A DNA stretch of 64,000 bases. Source: Parapedobacter lycopersici (GTDB lineage Bacteria; Bacteroidota; Bacteroidia; Sphingobacteriales; Sphingobacteriaceae). This document shows, in pieces, positions 33,956 through 42,923 of this stretch. The stretch's first letter is position 1, and the number at the start of each line of letters is the position of its first letter. A program made the translations under genes and the position numbers. The stretch spans positions 104,127-168,126 of the forward strand of contig NZ_JAMSLW010000007.1 of assembly GCF_024643285.1 (NCBI RefSeq), written 5' to 3'. The notes below the pieces were generated by a model that saw only the letters and a list, made by a program, of their open reading frames with translations, made no database searches and had not been told where the DNA came from.

Positions 33956-35470
33956 ATGGTCGCAAATTCCCATATGGATGAAGCAAGCCCCTTGGGCGTT
34001 TTTATCGCGCGCTTCGAAAGCGCACTTCGAGACGCGTTCTATGAACACGCAGATATTAACCAGCTCAGTCTTCAGCGGGGACTGCCCGCCTCCGTGTGGA
34101 CGCGGATCATGGATGCGGTGCCCCTATCGGTAGCCATACCGAAAGCATATGGCGGCCGGGGCTGCATTGTCAAGGAATGCCTGGCGCTGCTTTCCGCGGC
34201 TTCCTATGAATCGCTGCCGCTGTCACTTACCTTCGGCATTAACATCGCCCTGTTTTTGGAGCCGGTGGCCAAATATGCCAGTGAATCGGTAAAAGAACCC
34301 ATATTCAGCCGGTTTCTGACGGACCAGTGTATGGGCGGCTTAATGATTACCGAACCGGACTACGGAAGCGACGCCCTCAACATGCGCACCTCGCACCGGC
34401 AGGAAGACAGTGGGTATCACATTAAGGGCGTTAAGCACTGGCAGGGACTTACCGGACAGGCAGATTTCTGGCTGGTAACGGCGAGGGCCCAGCTCCCCAA
34501 TGGCGAATTGGCCCGGGATATCGACTTTTTTATTACGGATCATGCGGTGCCTGAACAGCGCATCGAAGTAAAGGAATTATACAACAACCTCGGATTGTAC
34601 ATGATTCCCTATGGGTTAAACAACATCGATATCCGGGTACCGGCCCAGCAGCGGCTGACTCCGCACAGCACCGGCATTAAAATGATGCTCGACATCCTGC
34701 ACCGAAGCCGGATGCAGTTTCCGGGAATGGGCATGGGGTTCATCCGTCGGATGCTGGATGAAGCGGTGACCTATTGCCGCCAGCGTATGGTAGGCAGTGG
34801 CAACCTCCTGGCACTTGACTCGGTTCAATTCCAGCTTTCGCGGATCCAGTCGGCCTACACCATCTGCTCAGCGATGTGTCACCGCAGCACAAAAATCAGC
34901 GGCATACAGCACGAACTGGCGACTGAGGGCCTGGAGGCGAATACGATGAAGGCACTGGTGACCGACCTGATGCAGGAATCCGCCCAACTGTGTCTACAGG
35001 TATCGGGTGCCCGGGGATATAAAATCAGCCATATTGCGGGTAGGGGGATTGTGGATAGCCGGCCTTTCCAGATCTTTGAAGGCTCAAACGAGATGCTCTA
35101 CAGCCAGATCGCGGAAATCGTTACCAAGAAAATGCGCAAGGAGAAGGAAACCAACCTACTTGCCTTTCTTTCCACTTTTGAACTGACCGGTACTGCAACG
35201 GATGCCTTCAGGAAACAGCTGGATTTCAGCCTATCGGACAGGCTTCCCCAGCGGAAACTCGTTGATCTGGGAAAAATTATCAGTCGGGTTATTGTAAGTA
35301 ACTACGTATTGGCTATTGCGGAGCAGGGGTTTCGGCAGGATCTGGTGCAGAGCTGCATCGAAAATATCCGCATGGATATTGCCCACCTGGTATCCAATTT
35401 AGACCTGGATAGCCGGTCACGGGTCATTGACGACTACGCCATCGACAGCAACTGGGTGCAATTCAGCTGA
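33956..35470 (+). CDS. Acyl-CoA dehydrogenase family flavoprotein
   Basis: A 504-residue protein with the three parts of this family: a helical N-terminal domain, a beta domain with GGLMITEPDYGSDALNMRT (about residues 124-142) that binds FAD and substrate, and a helical C-terminal domain with QVSGARGYKISH and the IFEGSNEML motif. It oxidises an acyl-CoA to the enoyl-CoA and passes electrons to an electron-transfer flavoprotein. It is longer than typical 380-residue members, with about 100 extra residues at the C-terminus, and could act on an unusual or protein-bound substrate. An alternative ATG lies at 33974. Confidence 0.88.
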   Translation: MVANSHMDEASPLGVFIARFESALRDAFYEHADINQLSLQRGLPASVWTRIMDAVPLSVAIPKAYGGRGCIVKECLALLSAASYESLPLSLTFGINIALFLEPVAKYASESVKEPIFSRFLTDQCMGGLMITEPDYGSDALNMRTSHRQEDSGYHIKGVKHWQGLTGQADFWLVTARAQLPNGELARDIDFFITDHAVPEQRIEVKELYNNLGLYMIPYGLNNIDIRVPAQQRLTPHSTGIKMMLDILHRSRMQFPGMGMGFIRRMLDEAVTYCRQRMVGSGNLLALDSVQFQLSRIQSAYTICSAMCHRSTKISGIQHELATEGLEANTMKALVTDLMQESAQLCLQVSGARGYKISHIAGRGIVDSRPFQIFEGSNEMLYSQIAEIVTKKMRKEKETNLLAFLSTFELTGTATDAFRKQLDFSLSDRLPQRKLVDLGKIISRVIVSNYVLAIAEQGFRQDLVQSCIENIRMDIAHLVSNLDLDSRSRVIDDYAIDSNWVQFS

Positions 35471-35575
35471 TTGGTTTTGTAACCTGCTTTAAGAATCCGG
35501 CAAGCTTATCTACAGCTTTTCCGGCTGAGCATGTATATATACATGCGGTAACGCCGGTCCGTGGCAACCGTTGAA

Positions 35576-36478
35576 TTAATACAGGGCCGTGTAGATGGAG
35601 AACAGCGAGGTGATGATAATGAGACTGCCTACCGCGATAAAAAGCGTTTTCTTCGACACCTTCTTAACGATCAGTGCGCCGAGCGGCGCGGCCAGCACCC
35701 CACCGAGAATCAATCCCAGGATGATCTGCCAGCTGTTGATGCCTGTGAAATAAATCAGCACCCCGGCCGTCACGTAAGTGACAAAAAACTCCGCAGTATT
35801 GACCGTACCGATGATGGTACTAGGGGAATTTCCTTTCCGGATGAGGTTCGACGTAACGATAGGTCCCCAGCCGCCGCCGCCGATGGCATCCAGAAAAGCA
35901 CCGAATGCCGCCAACGCGGGTGCCCCTTTCGTATTCTCTTTCGTTTCCTGTTGTTTTTTGAACGCCTTCAGCAGAATCAGCACACCCAGTATCAGCAGGT
36001 AAGCGCTGACATAAGGCCTGATCAGGTCGCCATCGATCACGGAACCCAGCAGGAAAGCACCCAGGGAAGCAAAAATCACCCCGGGGATAATCAGCTTAAA
36101 GAATAACCGCTTATCAAAATTGCCGAAGCGGATATGCGACAGGCCTGAAACCCCGGTCGTAAAAACCTCAGCCGTATGTACGGCTGCCGAAGCCAGTTTA
36201 GGCGGCAGCCCGTAGCTCAACAGCAACGTGCTTGAAGTCGCTCCATAAGCCATACCCAATGCACCATCTACCAGCTGGGCCAGGAATCCGGCCAGGATAA
36301 ACCAGAAGAATGTTTCGTCGAAAACCAGGTCGCTGGTACTGGCATAAGGGAGGTACCGGACAACCACGATGCCGACTAATATCAGTTTCAGCAAAACAAT
36401 TCCCAGGGAAATCTGCTTGGTGGTAATCCGGTTTATCTGTCGGATGGAGTATGCTTGTGCCTTCGCAAATTGATTCAT
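35576..36478 (-). CDS. TauE/SafE family exporter (sulfite/sulfonate type)
   Basis: A 300-residue membrane protein with about eight hydrophobic segments. The repeated segments LVDGALGMAYGATSSTLL and LDAIGGGGWGPIVTSNLI are the two conserved TauE/SafE repeats, typical of exporters of sulfite or organosulfur anions. The frame is open to 36556, but a clear promoter lies at 36554-36585 with its predicted start near 36547, which rules out that longer start; ATG at 36478 is the first suitable one. It lies downstream of a Rrf2 regulator gene whose likely operator overlaps the exporter promoter. Confidence 0.88.
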   Translation of the reverse strand: MNQFAKAQAYSIRQINRITTKQISLGIVLLKLILVGIVVVRYLPYASTSDLVFDETFFWFILAGFLAQLVDGALGMAYGATSSTLLLSYGLPPKLASAAVHTAEVFTTGVSGLSHIRFGNFDKRLFFKLIIPGVIFASLGAFLLGSVIDGDLIRPYVSAYLLILGVLILLKAFKKQQETKENTKGAPALAAFGAFLDAIGGGGWGPIVTSNLIRKGNSPSTIIGTVNTAEFFVTYVTAGVLIYFTGINSWQIILGLILGGVLAAPLGALIVKKVSKKTLFIAVGSLIIITSLFSIYTALY

Positions 36479-36553
36479 ATATCGTTCGTTATCGCCCGTT
36501 TTTCCGCGATCGACCGGCCTTTGGTACACCACTAAATCGACCTTTTTGGTCGA

Positions 36554-36593
36554 CAAATATACGACACAAAACCATTCCTACCAAACAAGTAGG
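36554..36593 (-). promoter_or_regulatory. TauE/SafE promoter with overlapping Rrf2-type operator
   Basis: On the minus strand a TTTG (36582-36585) is followed after 20 bases by TATATTTG (36554-36561), the best Bacteroidota promoter in the window. Overlapping the -33 box is CCTAC-N7-GTAGG (36577-36593), a perfect dyad that extends to TCCTAC/GTAGGA and has the size and symmetry of Rrf2-family (CymR/IscR-like) operators. A second dyad TCGACC-TTTTT-GGTCGA (36537-36553) lies at the transcript start. The neighbouring Rrf2 protein is the obvious ligand (inference). Confidence 0.7.
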
Positions 36594-36613
36594 ATATTAA
36601 TTGAAAAAAAACA

Positions 36614-37018
36614 CTACCGGAGTTCCGCGATCGATTTATCCAATACCGGGAGCATGGCCTGGCGTACTTCGCCGAACAATCGCCTGATCCGGCATGTCTT
36701 TTCATCAAGGCACTCCACGCATTTTTCATAGAAATTTTCTGAAACGCACGGAATTAGGGCAATGGGTCCATCAACAATCCGGATAATATCCGATACTTTG
36801 ATTGATTCGGGGCTTTTCAATAGCCGGTAACCGCCTTCCGCGCCCCGCTCGCTCTTCAGTATCCGGTGCTGCCGCAATTCCCGGAGGATGTTTTCCAGGA
36901 ACTTATAGGGGATTTTCTCCCGGTCGGCGATGGCCTTCGCCGATACGGGGGCGGCGCCTTCATTTTGATGCAGGTACAGCAGCGCTTTTATGGCGTATTT
37001 TGCCCGTTTCGATAGCAT
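36614..37018 (-). CDS. Rrf2 family transcriptional regulator
   Basis: A 134-residue winged-helix regulator. MLSKRAKYAIKALLYLHQN is the typical Rrf2 N-terminus, followed by the recognition region ADREKIPYKFLENILRELRQ and a wing. Three cysteines follow in the C-terminal part (in IPCVSENFYEKCVEC and KTCRIRRL), spaced as in members that bind an Fe-S cluster or sense cysteine state (IscR, NsrR, CymR). It is 135 bases upstream of the exporter gene in the same direction and probably controls it through the palindrome at 36577-36593. Confidence 0.9.
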   Translation of the reverse strand: MLSKRAKYAIKALLYLHQNEGAAPVSAKAIADREKIPYKFLENILRELRQHRILKSERGAEGGYRLLKSPESIKVSDIIRIVDGPIALIPCVSENFYEKCVECLDEKTCRIRRLFGEVRQAMLPVLDKSIAELR

Positions 37019-37077
37019 GATGCAAAGGTAATAACTTCTTTGCTATGGCTGAAATGGACGGCGATGCCGTGGATACC

Positions 37078-38682
37078 TCAACGCTTGTTCAGTCGCGCCT
37101 CTTCCAGATCGAAACTGTGCTCCAGGTCGCGGATAACCTGATCGTCATACCGTTTTTCCTGCGCAATCTGATGGAGCGACCGACGGCGCAGTTCCAGTAA
37201 CTCAAGGGCAATTTTCCGCTTCAGCCGCCGCACGGACGCAAGCTCGCTTTTTTTCTCCGTTTCATTCAGGGCCAGTTCCGTAGCCTGGATACTGCGGACA
37301 AATTGCTCCTTGATCCGTGCAATGGTTTCGTACGTGGCCATCTCATCCGCGTAACGGCTGTCCATATGGGCCACCGACTGCTTGGCCAACCGCAGCCGGA
37401 TAGACTCCGTCTGCTCCTCAATGGGCATTACCTCGTCAATCTCCTCCACTTTTAGCAGGCGAAGGAAAATGGGCAGTGTAAGCCCCTGGAATACCAGCGT
37501 CACCAGGATCACCACGAAGGTAATGAACAGGATCAGGTTGCGCTGGGGGAAAGGTGCGCCGTTCTGCAACACCAGTGGGATGGCCAATGCCGATGCCAGG
37601 GATACCACGCCGCGCATGCCTGCCCAGCCGAGGATGAACGGCAGCTTTAGGCCAGGGCTCTTCTCTGCCGCCCGCACACGGGCGCTCAGCCACCGCGGAA
37701 GAAAGGCGGCCGCGTAGACCAGCACAATCCGGATCAGGATGACTATTCCGGAGATGAGCAGCGCGTACCGGATGGCCTCCTCCTGTGAGTAGTCGCCCAG
37801 CTCCCGGATAATCACCGGCAGTTCAAGACCGATGAGGATGAATACAAAACCGTTAAGCAAAAAGCCAACGGTTTCCCATACTTCCTTCGTCTGCATCCGC
37901 GTATGATAGTTCAGGTAGTCTTTGGAACGAAAGGAGAGAAAAAGGCCCCCACTGACCACAGCCAGCACACCGGACCATCCCAGTTCTTCCGCTACGATAT
38001 ACATGAGGTAAGGCGCAATCAGCGTGATCGGCGTAGTGATGCTCGAGGATTTGACCCAGTAGCGGAGCACCAGGTAAAGGATATGGCCAATGACGAGCCC
38101 CACAAACACACCCATTACGGCCAGCACCATAAACTGCGTGGCCGCCTGCTGCATTACAAACTGCCCGGAGATAACTGCCGCCAGCGCAAAGCGGAATACC
38201 GTAAGCGAAGCCGCATCATTCACCAAGCTTTCCCCTTCGAGGATCGTGAGGCCGCGGCGCGGCATGTTAACCCCTTTCAGCACCGAGGTAGCCGCCACCG
38301 CGTCCGGCGGTGAAATGATTCCGCCCAGCAGGAATCCAAGAGCCAGGGTAAAGCCGGGGATAATGTTAACCGAGAAGTAGGCTACGGCCAGGGAAGTGGC
38401 AAATACCAGCCCGAATCCCATGATCAGAATGGACCGCTTCCATCGCCAGAAATTGTTCCATGACGTATACCAGGCGGCCTCAAAAAGCAATGGCGGCAGG
38501 AAAATCAGGAAAACCATATCCGGGTCGACGGTGATCACCGGCGTGCCGGGAATGAAGCTGATGGCAAGTCCGCCAATCACCAGGAAAATCGGATAAGAAA
38601 TATGGATGCGTTGGCTCAGCAGGTAGAGCAGCGCCATGGCGAAAAAGAGTGCCAGGATGAGTAGGAGCCGATGTTCAATCAT
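37078..38682 (-). CDS. Na+/H+ antiporter, CPA1/NhaP type
   Basis: A 534-residue protein with about twelve membrane segments in the N-terminal 400 residues and a charged cytoplasmic tail with coiled-coil character (about residues 410-534). The ion-binding region contains ISPPDAVAATSVLK and EGESLVNDAASL, where the ND pair on helix 5-6 is diagnostic of the CPA1 exchangers. It exports sodium in exchange for protons for pH and salt homeostasis. The longer frame to 38724 lacks support; the ATG at 38682 starts the first hydrophobic helix. Confidence 0.93.
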   Translation of the reverse strand: MIEHRLLLILALFFAMALLYLLSQRIHISYPIFLVIGGLAISFIPGTPVITVDPDMVFLIFLPPLLFEAAWYTSWNNFWRWKRSILIMGFGLVFATSLAVAYFSVNIIPGFTLALGFLLGGIISPPDAVAATSVLKGVNMPRRGLTILEGESLVNDAASLTVFRFALAAVISGQFVMQQAATQFMVLAVMGVFVGLVIGHILYLVLRYWVKSSSITTPITLIAPYLMYIVAEELGWSGVLAVVSGGLFLSFRSKDYLNYHTRMQTKEVWETVGFLLNGFVFILIGLELPVIIRELGDYSQEEAIRYALLISGIVILIRIVLVYAAAFLPRWLSARVRAAEKSPGLKLPFILGWAGMRGVVSLASALAIPLVLQNGAPFPQRNLILFITFVVILVTLVFQGLTLPIFLRLLKVEEIDEVMPIEEQTESIRLRLAKQSVAHMDSRYADEMATYETIARIKEQFVRSIQATELALNETEKKSELASVRRLKRKIALELLELRRRSLHQIAQEKRYDDQVIRDLEHSFDLEEARLNKR

Positions 38683-38819
38683 AATCGAAAATACAGATTT
38701 TCCGATAAAACGATGCATCTTCAAAAACAGTGGTAAAATAGCTGACTTATCCGACTTCTACGAAACTCGGTATAGTTATTGCGTATCCGGTCTCTAGTTA
38801 ATCAAATTCAAGTATTTTT

Positions 38820-39212
38820 ATGAAAAAATTTCCATTAGTTGCGCTTTTAGCGGTTGTAGTTACCCTTTCCTTTGTAAGATGCAGTAAAGATGATGATGGC
38901 GGCCCGGCCGGCTCACACCGGGTTGTTTTTAAAGCAGTAGCCTCTGAAAATGCCCAGATTTCTACCGTGGTTTATACCAACGAATCCGGCGACCCTACTA
39001 CCGTAACCGGCGTTGATGTCTCCACCTGGACCAGCGAAGAACTGACTTTCCCCGCCGCTACACCTATTGTTATCGTTGGAGCAAATGGCTCTACCACCGA
39101 CCGTGAAAACGGAGAGCTGACCGTACAGATTATCGTTGATGGCGAAGTGGTGAAAGAAAATACGTCTACCGGACCAATCTTGTCTGCGCAGACATCATTT
39201 GAATTCAAATAA
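38820..39212 (+). CDS. Small surface lipoprotein, MmpS-like beta sandwich
   Basis: A 130-residue lipoprotein. The signal peptide ends in a lipobox with Cys21, and the SKDDDGG stretch right after the cysteine resembles the Bacteroidota lipoprotein export signal that directs proteins to the cell surface. The mature domain (residues about 30-130) with VVFKAVASENAQISTVVYTN and repeated beta strands resembles MmpS-type beta-sandwich domains. Function is unknown. It has its own downstream terminator. Confidence 0.78.
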   Translation: MKKFPLVALLAVVVTLSFVRCSKDDDGGPAGSHRVVFKAVASENAQISTVVYTNESGDPTTVTGVDVSTWTSEELTFPAATPIVIVGANGSTTDRENGELTVQIIVDGEVVKENTSTGPILSAQTSFEFK

Positions 39213-39225
39213 ACCAATCATTTCC

Positions 39226-39261
39226 AAAGCTGGCTGCCCAGGGGTAGCTAGCTTGTTTTTT
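39226..39261 (+). terminator. Intrinsic terminator after the lipoprotein gene
   Basis: AAGCTGGCTGCCC (39227-39239) pairs with a GGGTAGCTAGCTT right arm ending at 39254, with two G-U pairs, followed by TTTTTT at 39256-39261. It closes the plus-strand lipoprotein transcript just before the AT-rich minus-strand locus. Confidence 0.8.
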
Positions 39262-39347
39262 CAGATGACAATTTAGGCTGTTTGTATTACATCCGGCTAG
39301 GCAATTAGCCCCGAATTAAAACGACCTTGATGTCCGATTAAGTTAGG

Positions 39348-40307
39348 CTAGATCGTTGTATATCGTTTTAGCAGATACCTTTTCCACAACACATAAAGTA
39401 TCGTCAGTAAACCTAAAATCAACACGGTATATACGCCCTGTGTCGCCGCATCCTCTTGTGCGATTTGGATCACAAAAAGACCGATTAAAACTTGCAAGAC
39501 GCCATAACTAAAAGAAATGAGCAAGCGGTTACCTCCCGCCTCATTAGCGAGATACTGATAGAGGTGGCTGCGATGAGCTTCAAAAATATTCTCGCGTTTC
39601 ATCAGGCGGTGTGCAATGGTAAGTACACTATCCGCTCCGTATACTGCTAAAAAGAGTATATATACCGGATTACAGGTTTGTATAATGAGGCTGATTAATG
39701 CAAATAGCAAAATAAAACTCATGCATACACTCCCTACATCGCCCGCAAAACATTTCGCTTTTTGGCGGAAGTTGAAAAATGCAAACACACCATTCGCCAG
39801 GGCTACGCAATACAGCAATCGCTCATCGATAAACGGCTGCTGGCGATTAACCCACCAAAGGAGGAACAGAACTGCAAAGCTATACATGGCAGTAATACCG
39901 TTGATGCCATCCATGAAATTATAGGCGTTAATGGTCCCAATAATTAAAATCAAGGCTATTGGCAACATAAACCAAGGCAGCGCGAAGAGCCCTAATTGAA
40001 AACACATGAGTAATACCGCGATCAAGTGAATAGCTAAACGTATTCGGTTGGATAGTGTAAAGACATCATCCAAGAAACTAATTATCGTGATTGCTGTAAG
40101 GCCAAGAAAAAACCAGGGATAGTCAAAACCCGACCAGATAAACCACGCTAAGGCACCGAGGTAAAACACTACGCCACCGCCGCGTATAGTGATTTTAGTA
40201 TGGCTACTCCGTTGATTAGGTTTATCGATGATATTGAAACGATCGGCGATGCGGAAGTAAAAGAGTTCGGCGATGAAAAGGAGTATGATGATAAGCCCGT
40301 AGATCAT
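39348..40307 (-). CDS. Undecaprenyl-phosphate sugar-1-phosphate transferase, MraY/WecA-like
   Basis: A 319-residue integral membrane enzyme with about ten hydrophobic helices that transfers a sugar-1-phosphate from a UDP sugar to undecaprenyl phosphate to start a glycan chain. The conserved IDKPNQRSSHTKITIRGGG loop, the SFLDDVF metal-binding pair and the YNFMDGINGI motif are all present and resemble the WecA/WbpL branch. It is the last gene of the surface-polysaccharide locus and, with the epimerase-like gene just upstream, matches the common wbpV-wbpL pair at the ends of such loci. Confidence 0.92.
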   Translation of the reverse strand: MIYGLIIILLFIAELFYFRIADRFNIIDKPNQRSSHTKITIRGGGVVFYLGALAWFIWSGFDYPWFFLGLTAITIISFLDDVFTLSNRIRLAIHLIAVLLMCFQLGLFALPWFMLPIALILIIGTINAYNFMDGINGITAMYSFAVLFLLWWVNRQQPFIDERLLYCVALANGVFAFFNFRQKAKCFAGDVGSVCMSFILLFALISLIIQTCNPVYILFLAVYGADSVLTIAHRLMKRENIFEAHRSHLYQYLANEAGGNRLLISFSYGVLQVLIGLFVIQIAQEDAATQGVYTVLILGLLTILYVLWKRYLLKRYTTI

Positions 40308-40335
40308 GGGGTAAAATAGTCAAGTTTTATAAGTG

Positions 40336-41232
40336 CTAATCGAAGCTTCTTAGAGTATTAAGCAACCCTTCACGCGCGGATATTGGCATTTGGTCAATTT
40401 TAAGTGCATGTTTTATTCTTTCGTTACTCACTTCATAGCTTTCTGTTAATTTTTTCAGGCGCTCACTGTTCAAGGGGAGCTTAAGCGAATCCCCAAGTTT
40501 AGCCACGCTGCGAATCAAATCGGAAGGGATTTTCCATAATATTGCTTTTTTACCTTTAGCTTCTCCAATCAATTTGATTAATTCATTGGTAGAAAGTGTC
40601 TGATCATCAGCTAAATTATACGTACCACCAGGTATATCTGGGTTTTTGAGTATCCGTTTGATGATGAACTGTAGATTACCGATAGATAAGAAAGAGCGTT
40701 TGTTTTCGAAAGCAGCTAATGGATATGGAATGCCTTTGCTCACTACGTTGTATAGTAAGTTAAGATTACCTTTGTTGCCTGGCCCGTGAATCATACAGGG
40801 GCGAAAAATAAATAAGCGTTTGGCGGCGGGTAACAATTGACTGTTTAAGTATTGTTCGGCTTGCCACTTCGATTGTCCATAAGGCGTTTGCGGACAGGAA
40901 ACAACGCCTTCATCTAATACACCTACTATCGTATCCACAGCGGCTTTCACGCTACTAAAATAAATAAAATCTCGGGCGTTACTTTGCAAAAATCGCTCAA
41001 ACAACTGCTTGGTTAGCCCCGTGTTGATCTCAAAATATTCTTGTGCAGCACTCGTGTTTTTAGTGTCGTGAGCTTTGCCGGCGAGATGGATAATTGCATT
41101 GCATTGAGTATGCAAGTTTTGTTCCCATTCGTCCCGTAGCGACAAACGTATTATTTCAAAGCCGTTCTCCGCAAGGAAAGGTTGAAGATTTTGGCCTACG
41201 AAGCCAGAAGATCCAGTAAGAATTATGCGCAT
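40336..41232 (-). CDS. NAD-dependent epimerase/dehydratase (WbpV/WbpK-like SDR)
   Basis: A 298-residue extended short-chain dehydrogenase. The NAD motif is LTGSSGFVGQN at residues 4-14; the catalytic YGQSK lies near residues 137-141, and FRPCMIHGPGNKGN follows. The branch closest in pattern is the C4 epimerase/reductase that partners with the WecA-like transferase to supply its UDP-sugar (for example UDP-FucNAc or UDP-QuiNAc). It is 28 bases upstream of the transferase gene, in the same operon. Confidence 0.86.
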   Translation of the reverse strand: MRIILTGSSGFVGQNLQPFLAENGFEIIRLSLRDEWEQNLHTQCNAIIHLAGKAHDTKNTSAAQEYFEINTGLTKQLFERFLQSNARDFIYFSSVKAAVDTIVGVLDEGVVSCPQTPYGQSKWQAEQYLNSQLLPAAKRLFIFRPCMIHGPGNKGNLNLLYNVVSKGIPYPLAAFENKRSFLSIGNLQFIIKRILKNPDIPGGTYNLADDQTLSTNELIKLIGEAKGKKAILWKIPSDLIRSVAKLGDSLKLPLNSERLKKLTESYEVSNERIKHALKIDQMPISAREGLLNTLRSFD

Positions 41233-41615
41233 AGTAACCTTTATATGAAACGGAAATTATACTTGTTAAGTATTTAACTAACCTGAACAGGTTTTAATAT
41301 ACATGATTTTCGCGAGAACTATTAATATTTTGTTTTATTTCAAAGAAAATACTAATTCGAACTGATAAGTAATTATATGAATTAGTCGCGGCTTAATCTG
41401 ACAGTTACGATTAGAGACTGTCAGATCAAGTAGTGGCTATTACATTTTATCCTAATTTTGTAACTCTTGAGTTGATTTTGGTTGCCCGGTAATCCGATTT
41501 ATATTCTATACGGAGTTGATACCGTGTTGGCGATTATTTATCGGATTTTTCAGAGGGAAAACATTCTTAAGCGCGTAGGGCTTGCTCCAGTATAAGTGCG
41601 GCCATATTTTTAGCC
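41233..41615. other. AT-rich gap, no credible gene, with a hairpin
   Basis: No reading frame with family features was found. ATCTGACAG (41396-41404) and CTGTCAGAT (41418-41426) form a perfect nine-base inverted repeat with a 13-base loop. Short in-frame pieces near 41560-41630 look like leftovers of another gene, but none is recognisable. The hairpin may be a terminator of the upstream GT2 gene on the minus strand. Confidence 0.4.
41396..41426. repeat. Perfect 9-bp inverted repeat in an AT-rich gap
   Basis: ATCTGACAG and CTGTCAGAT are exact reverse complements separated by 13 bases. It lies 190 bases downstream of the minus-strand GT2 gene and 160 upstream of the epimerase gene. It could be a terminator, an IS-end relic or a regulator site; nothing more can be said. 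Confidence 0.45.
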
Positions 41616-42383
41616 TCATCTTCTGAACAACCTAAGTACGATGTAGTTAACGATATAGTATAGTGACAAATGAAAAGATTGCTTTTCGATGTCCCTGTAA
41701 ATATGCCAATGATACTTAACCAGCTTCCACTTATTACTTGAAATAGAATTTCTTCTTATCCTGTATTTAGCTAATATCTCAGGAATACAATAAGCAAATT
41801 CCACTTTTTTTAGCAATTGAAGCCAAAGAGTATAATCCTGGCGATTACGGATGTCGATCATGTATACCTTACCAAAACATAAAGTATCGTACATTGCAGT
41901 TAAACATCCTATCTTATTTGACTTCATCGTGGATCGATAGGTGACTTTCGCAGGAAAATAATCCATCCTTTTTAACAACGATCCGTCTTCGTCGATTTGC
42001 TCATAAAAAGAAAAGGTAAACGGTGCCGCAGCGGAAGTCATAAACCGCAACTGTACTTCTAATTTATTTGGAAGCCATACATCATCGCTATCTAAAAAAG
42101 CAATATAACGTCCTTTCGCCGCCTCTATACCTCGGTTGCGCGTTTGTGCAGGACCTAAATTCGTTTTGTTTCTAATTAAGTGAATACGCGCTTCCGTTCG
42201 TTGATATTGCTCTACAATTTGGGGGCCGCTATCCGTGGAACCATCGTCAATGATAAGGAGCTCCCAATTTTGATACGTCTGTTGAACTACACTGTCTATT
42301 GTTTCGCTAACATACCGCGAGCCATTATAAAGTGGTGTTATTATAGATATGCAAACGTTATATTCATTCGTACGATTTTCCAT
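41616..42383 (-). CDS. Glycosyltransferase family 2
   Basis: A 255-residue GT-A enzyme starting MENRTNEYNVCISIITPLYN. LLIIDDGSTDSG lies near residue 44, AFLDSDDVW is the DxD region near residue 94, and a NRQDYTLWLQLL motif near residue 177 sits where the catalytic acid is expected. It resembles WcaA-type sugar transferases. It is flanked by two empty AT-rich gaps, which isolates it from the rest of the locus. Confidence 0.88.
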   Translation of the reverse strand: MENRTNEYNVCISIITPLYNGSRYVSETIDSVVQQTYQNWELLIIDDGSTDSGPQIVEQYQRTEARIHLIRNKTNLGPAQTRNRGIEAAKGRYIAFLDSDDVWLPNKLEVQLRFMTSAAAPFTFSFYEQIDEDGSLLKRMDYFPAKVTYRSTMKSNKIGCLTAMYDTLCFGKVYMIDIRNRQDYTLWLQLLKKVEFAYCIPEILAKYRIRRNSISSNKWKLVKYHWHIYRDIEKQSFHLSLYYIVNYIVLRLFRR

Positions 42384-42923
42384 CTTGATTTTGGCAACAA
42401 CAATATTGGGCTATTAAAATTGTACAAAAGTAGATAAAATTACATTTAAGCCTATGATTATTCCGCCGGGGTTTTAATATAATCATATTGCAACCTTCTA
42501 TAATCCCTCCCTGAAACTCAGTAATTACTGGACAATCCAATTGGCCATTTCCTTTTTGTAAAGCGGCTGTATAGCTTCTTTATAACATCCTTAAGCATCC
42601 CGCTGATCAGCCACCGACTTCTTCCCCCTCCAGTTGTCGTAGCCAATATAGCTTCAGAATACCTAAGTCTTCTTTACTTCTTCCATTTGAAAAAGTGGCC
42701 TGATAAATACCTAATTTGCCGGCAGCCTCCATCTACATGGGTATCCGTCTGCGGTTGCCGAAACGCAAACGTTGCATTTCATGAATTTCGATTTTTCATG
42801 ATACAATTTACGTTGTTTTAGACACTCTTGTCCCCTTTCATTTAATTTAGGAAAGTCTCGTTTTCCGAGGGAATATTCTATATCAAAGTATTTTCAGAGG
42901 ATTCCAATTCTAGAAATGTAAAG
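42384..42923. other. Empty 540-base gap with degraded sequence
   Basis: No intact gene is present. Reading the minus strand in different frames gives short pieces with protein-like runs interrupted by stops and frame changes, as expected for a decayed gene, but I cannot name it. No terminal inverted repeats or transposase motifs were seen. Confidence 0.35.

Noticed and set aside
37382..38596. Plus-strand frames of 66-136 residues opposite the Na+/H+ antiporter
   Set aside because: Rich in Arg, Pro and Ser as expected for the reverse of a GC-rich membrane-protein gene; no independent evidence.
41233..42923. Possible insertion sequence in the AT-rich gaps
   Set aside because: Only one short hairpin was seen; there are no paired terminal repeats, target duplications or transposase motifs, so calling a mobile element is not justified.
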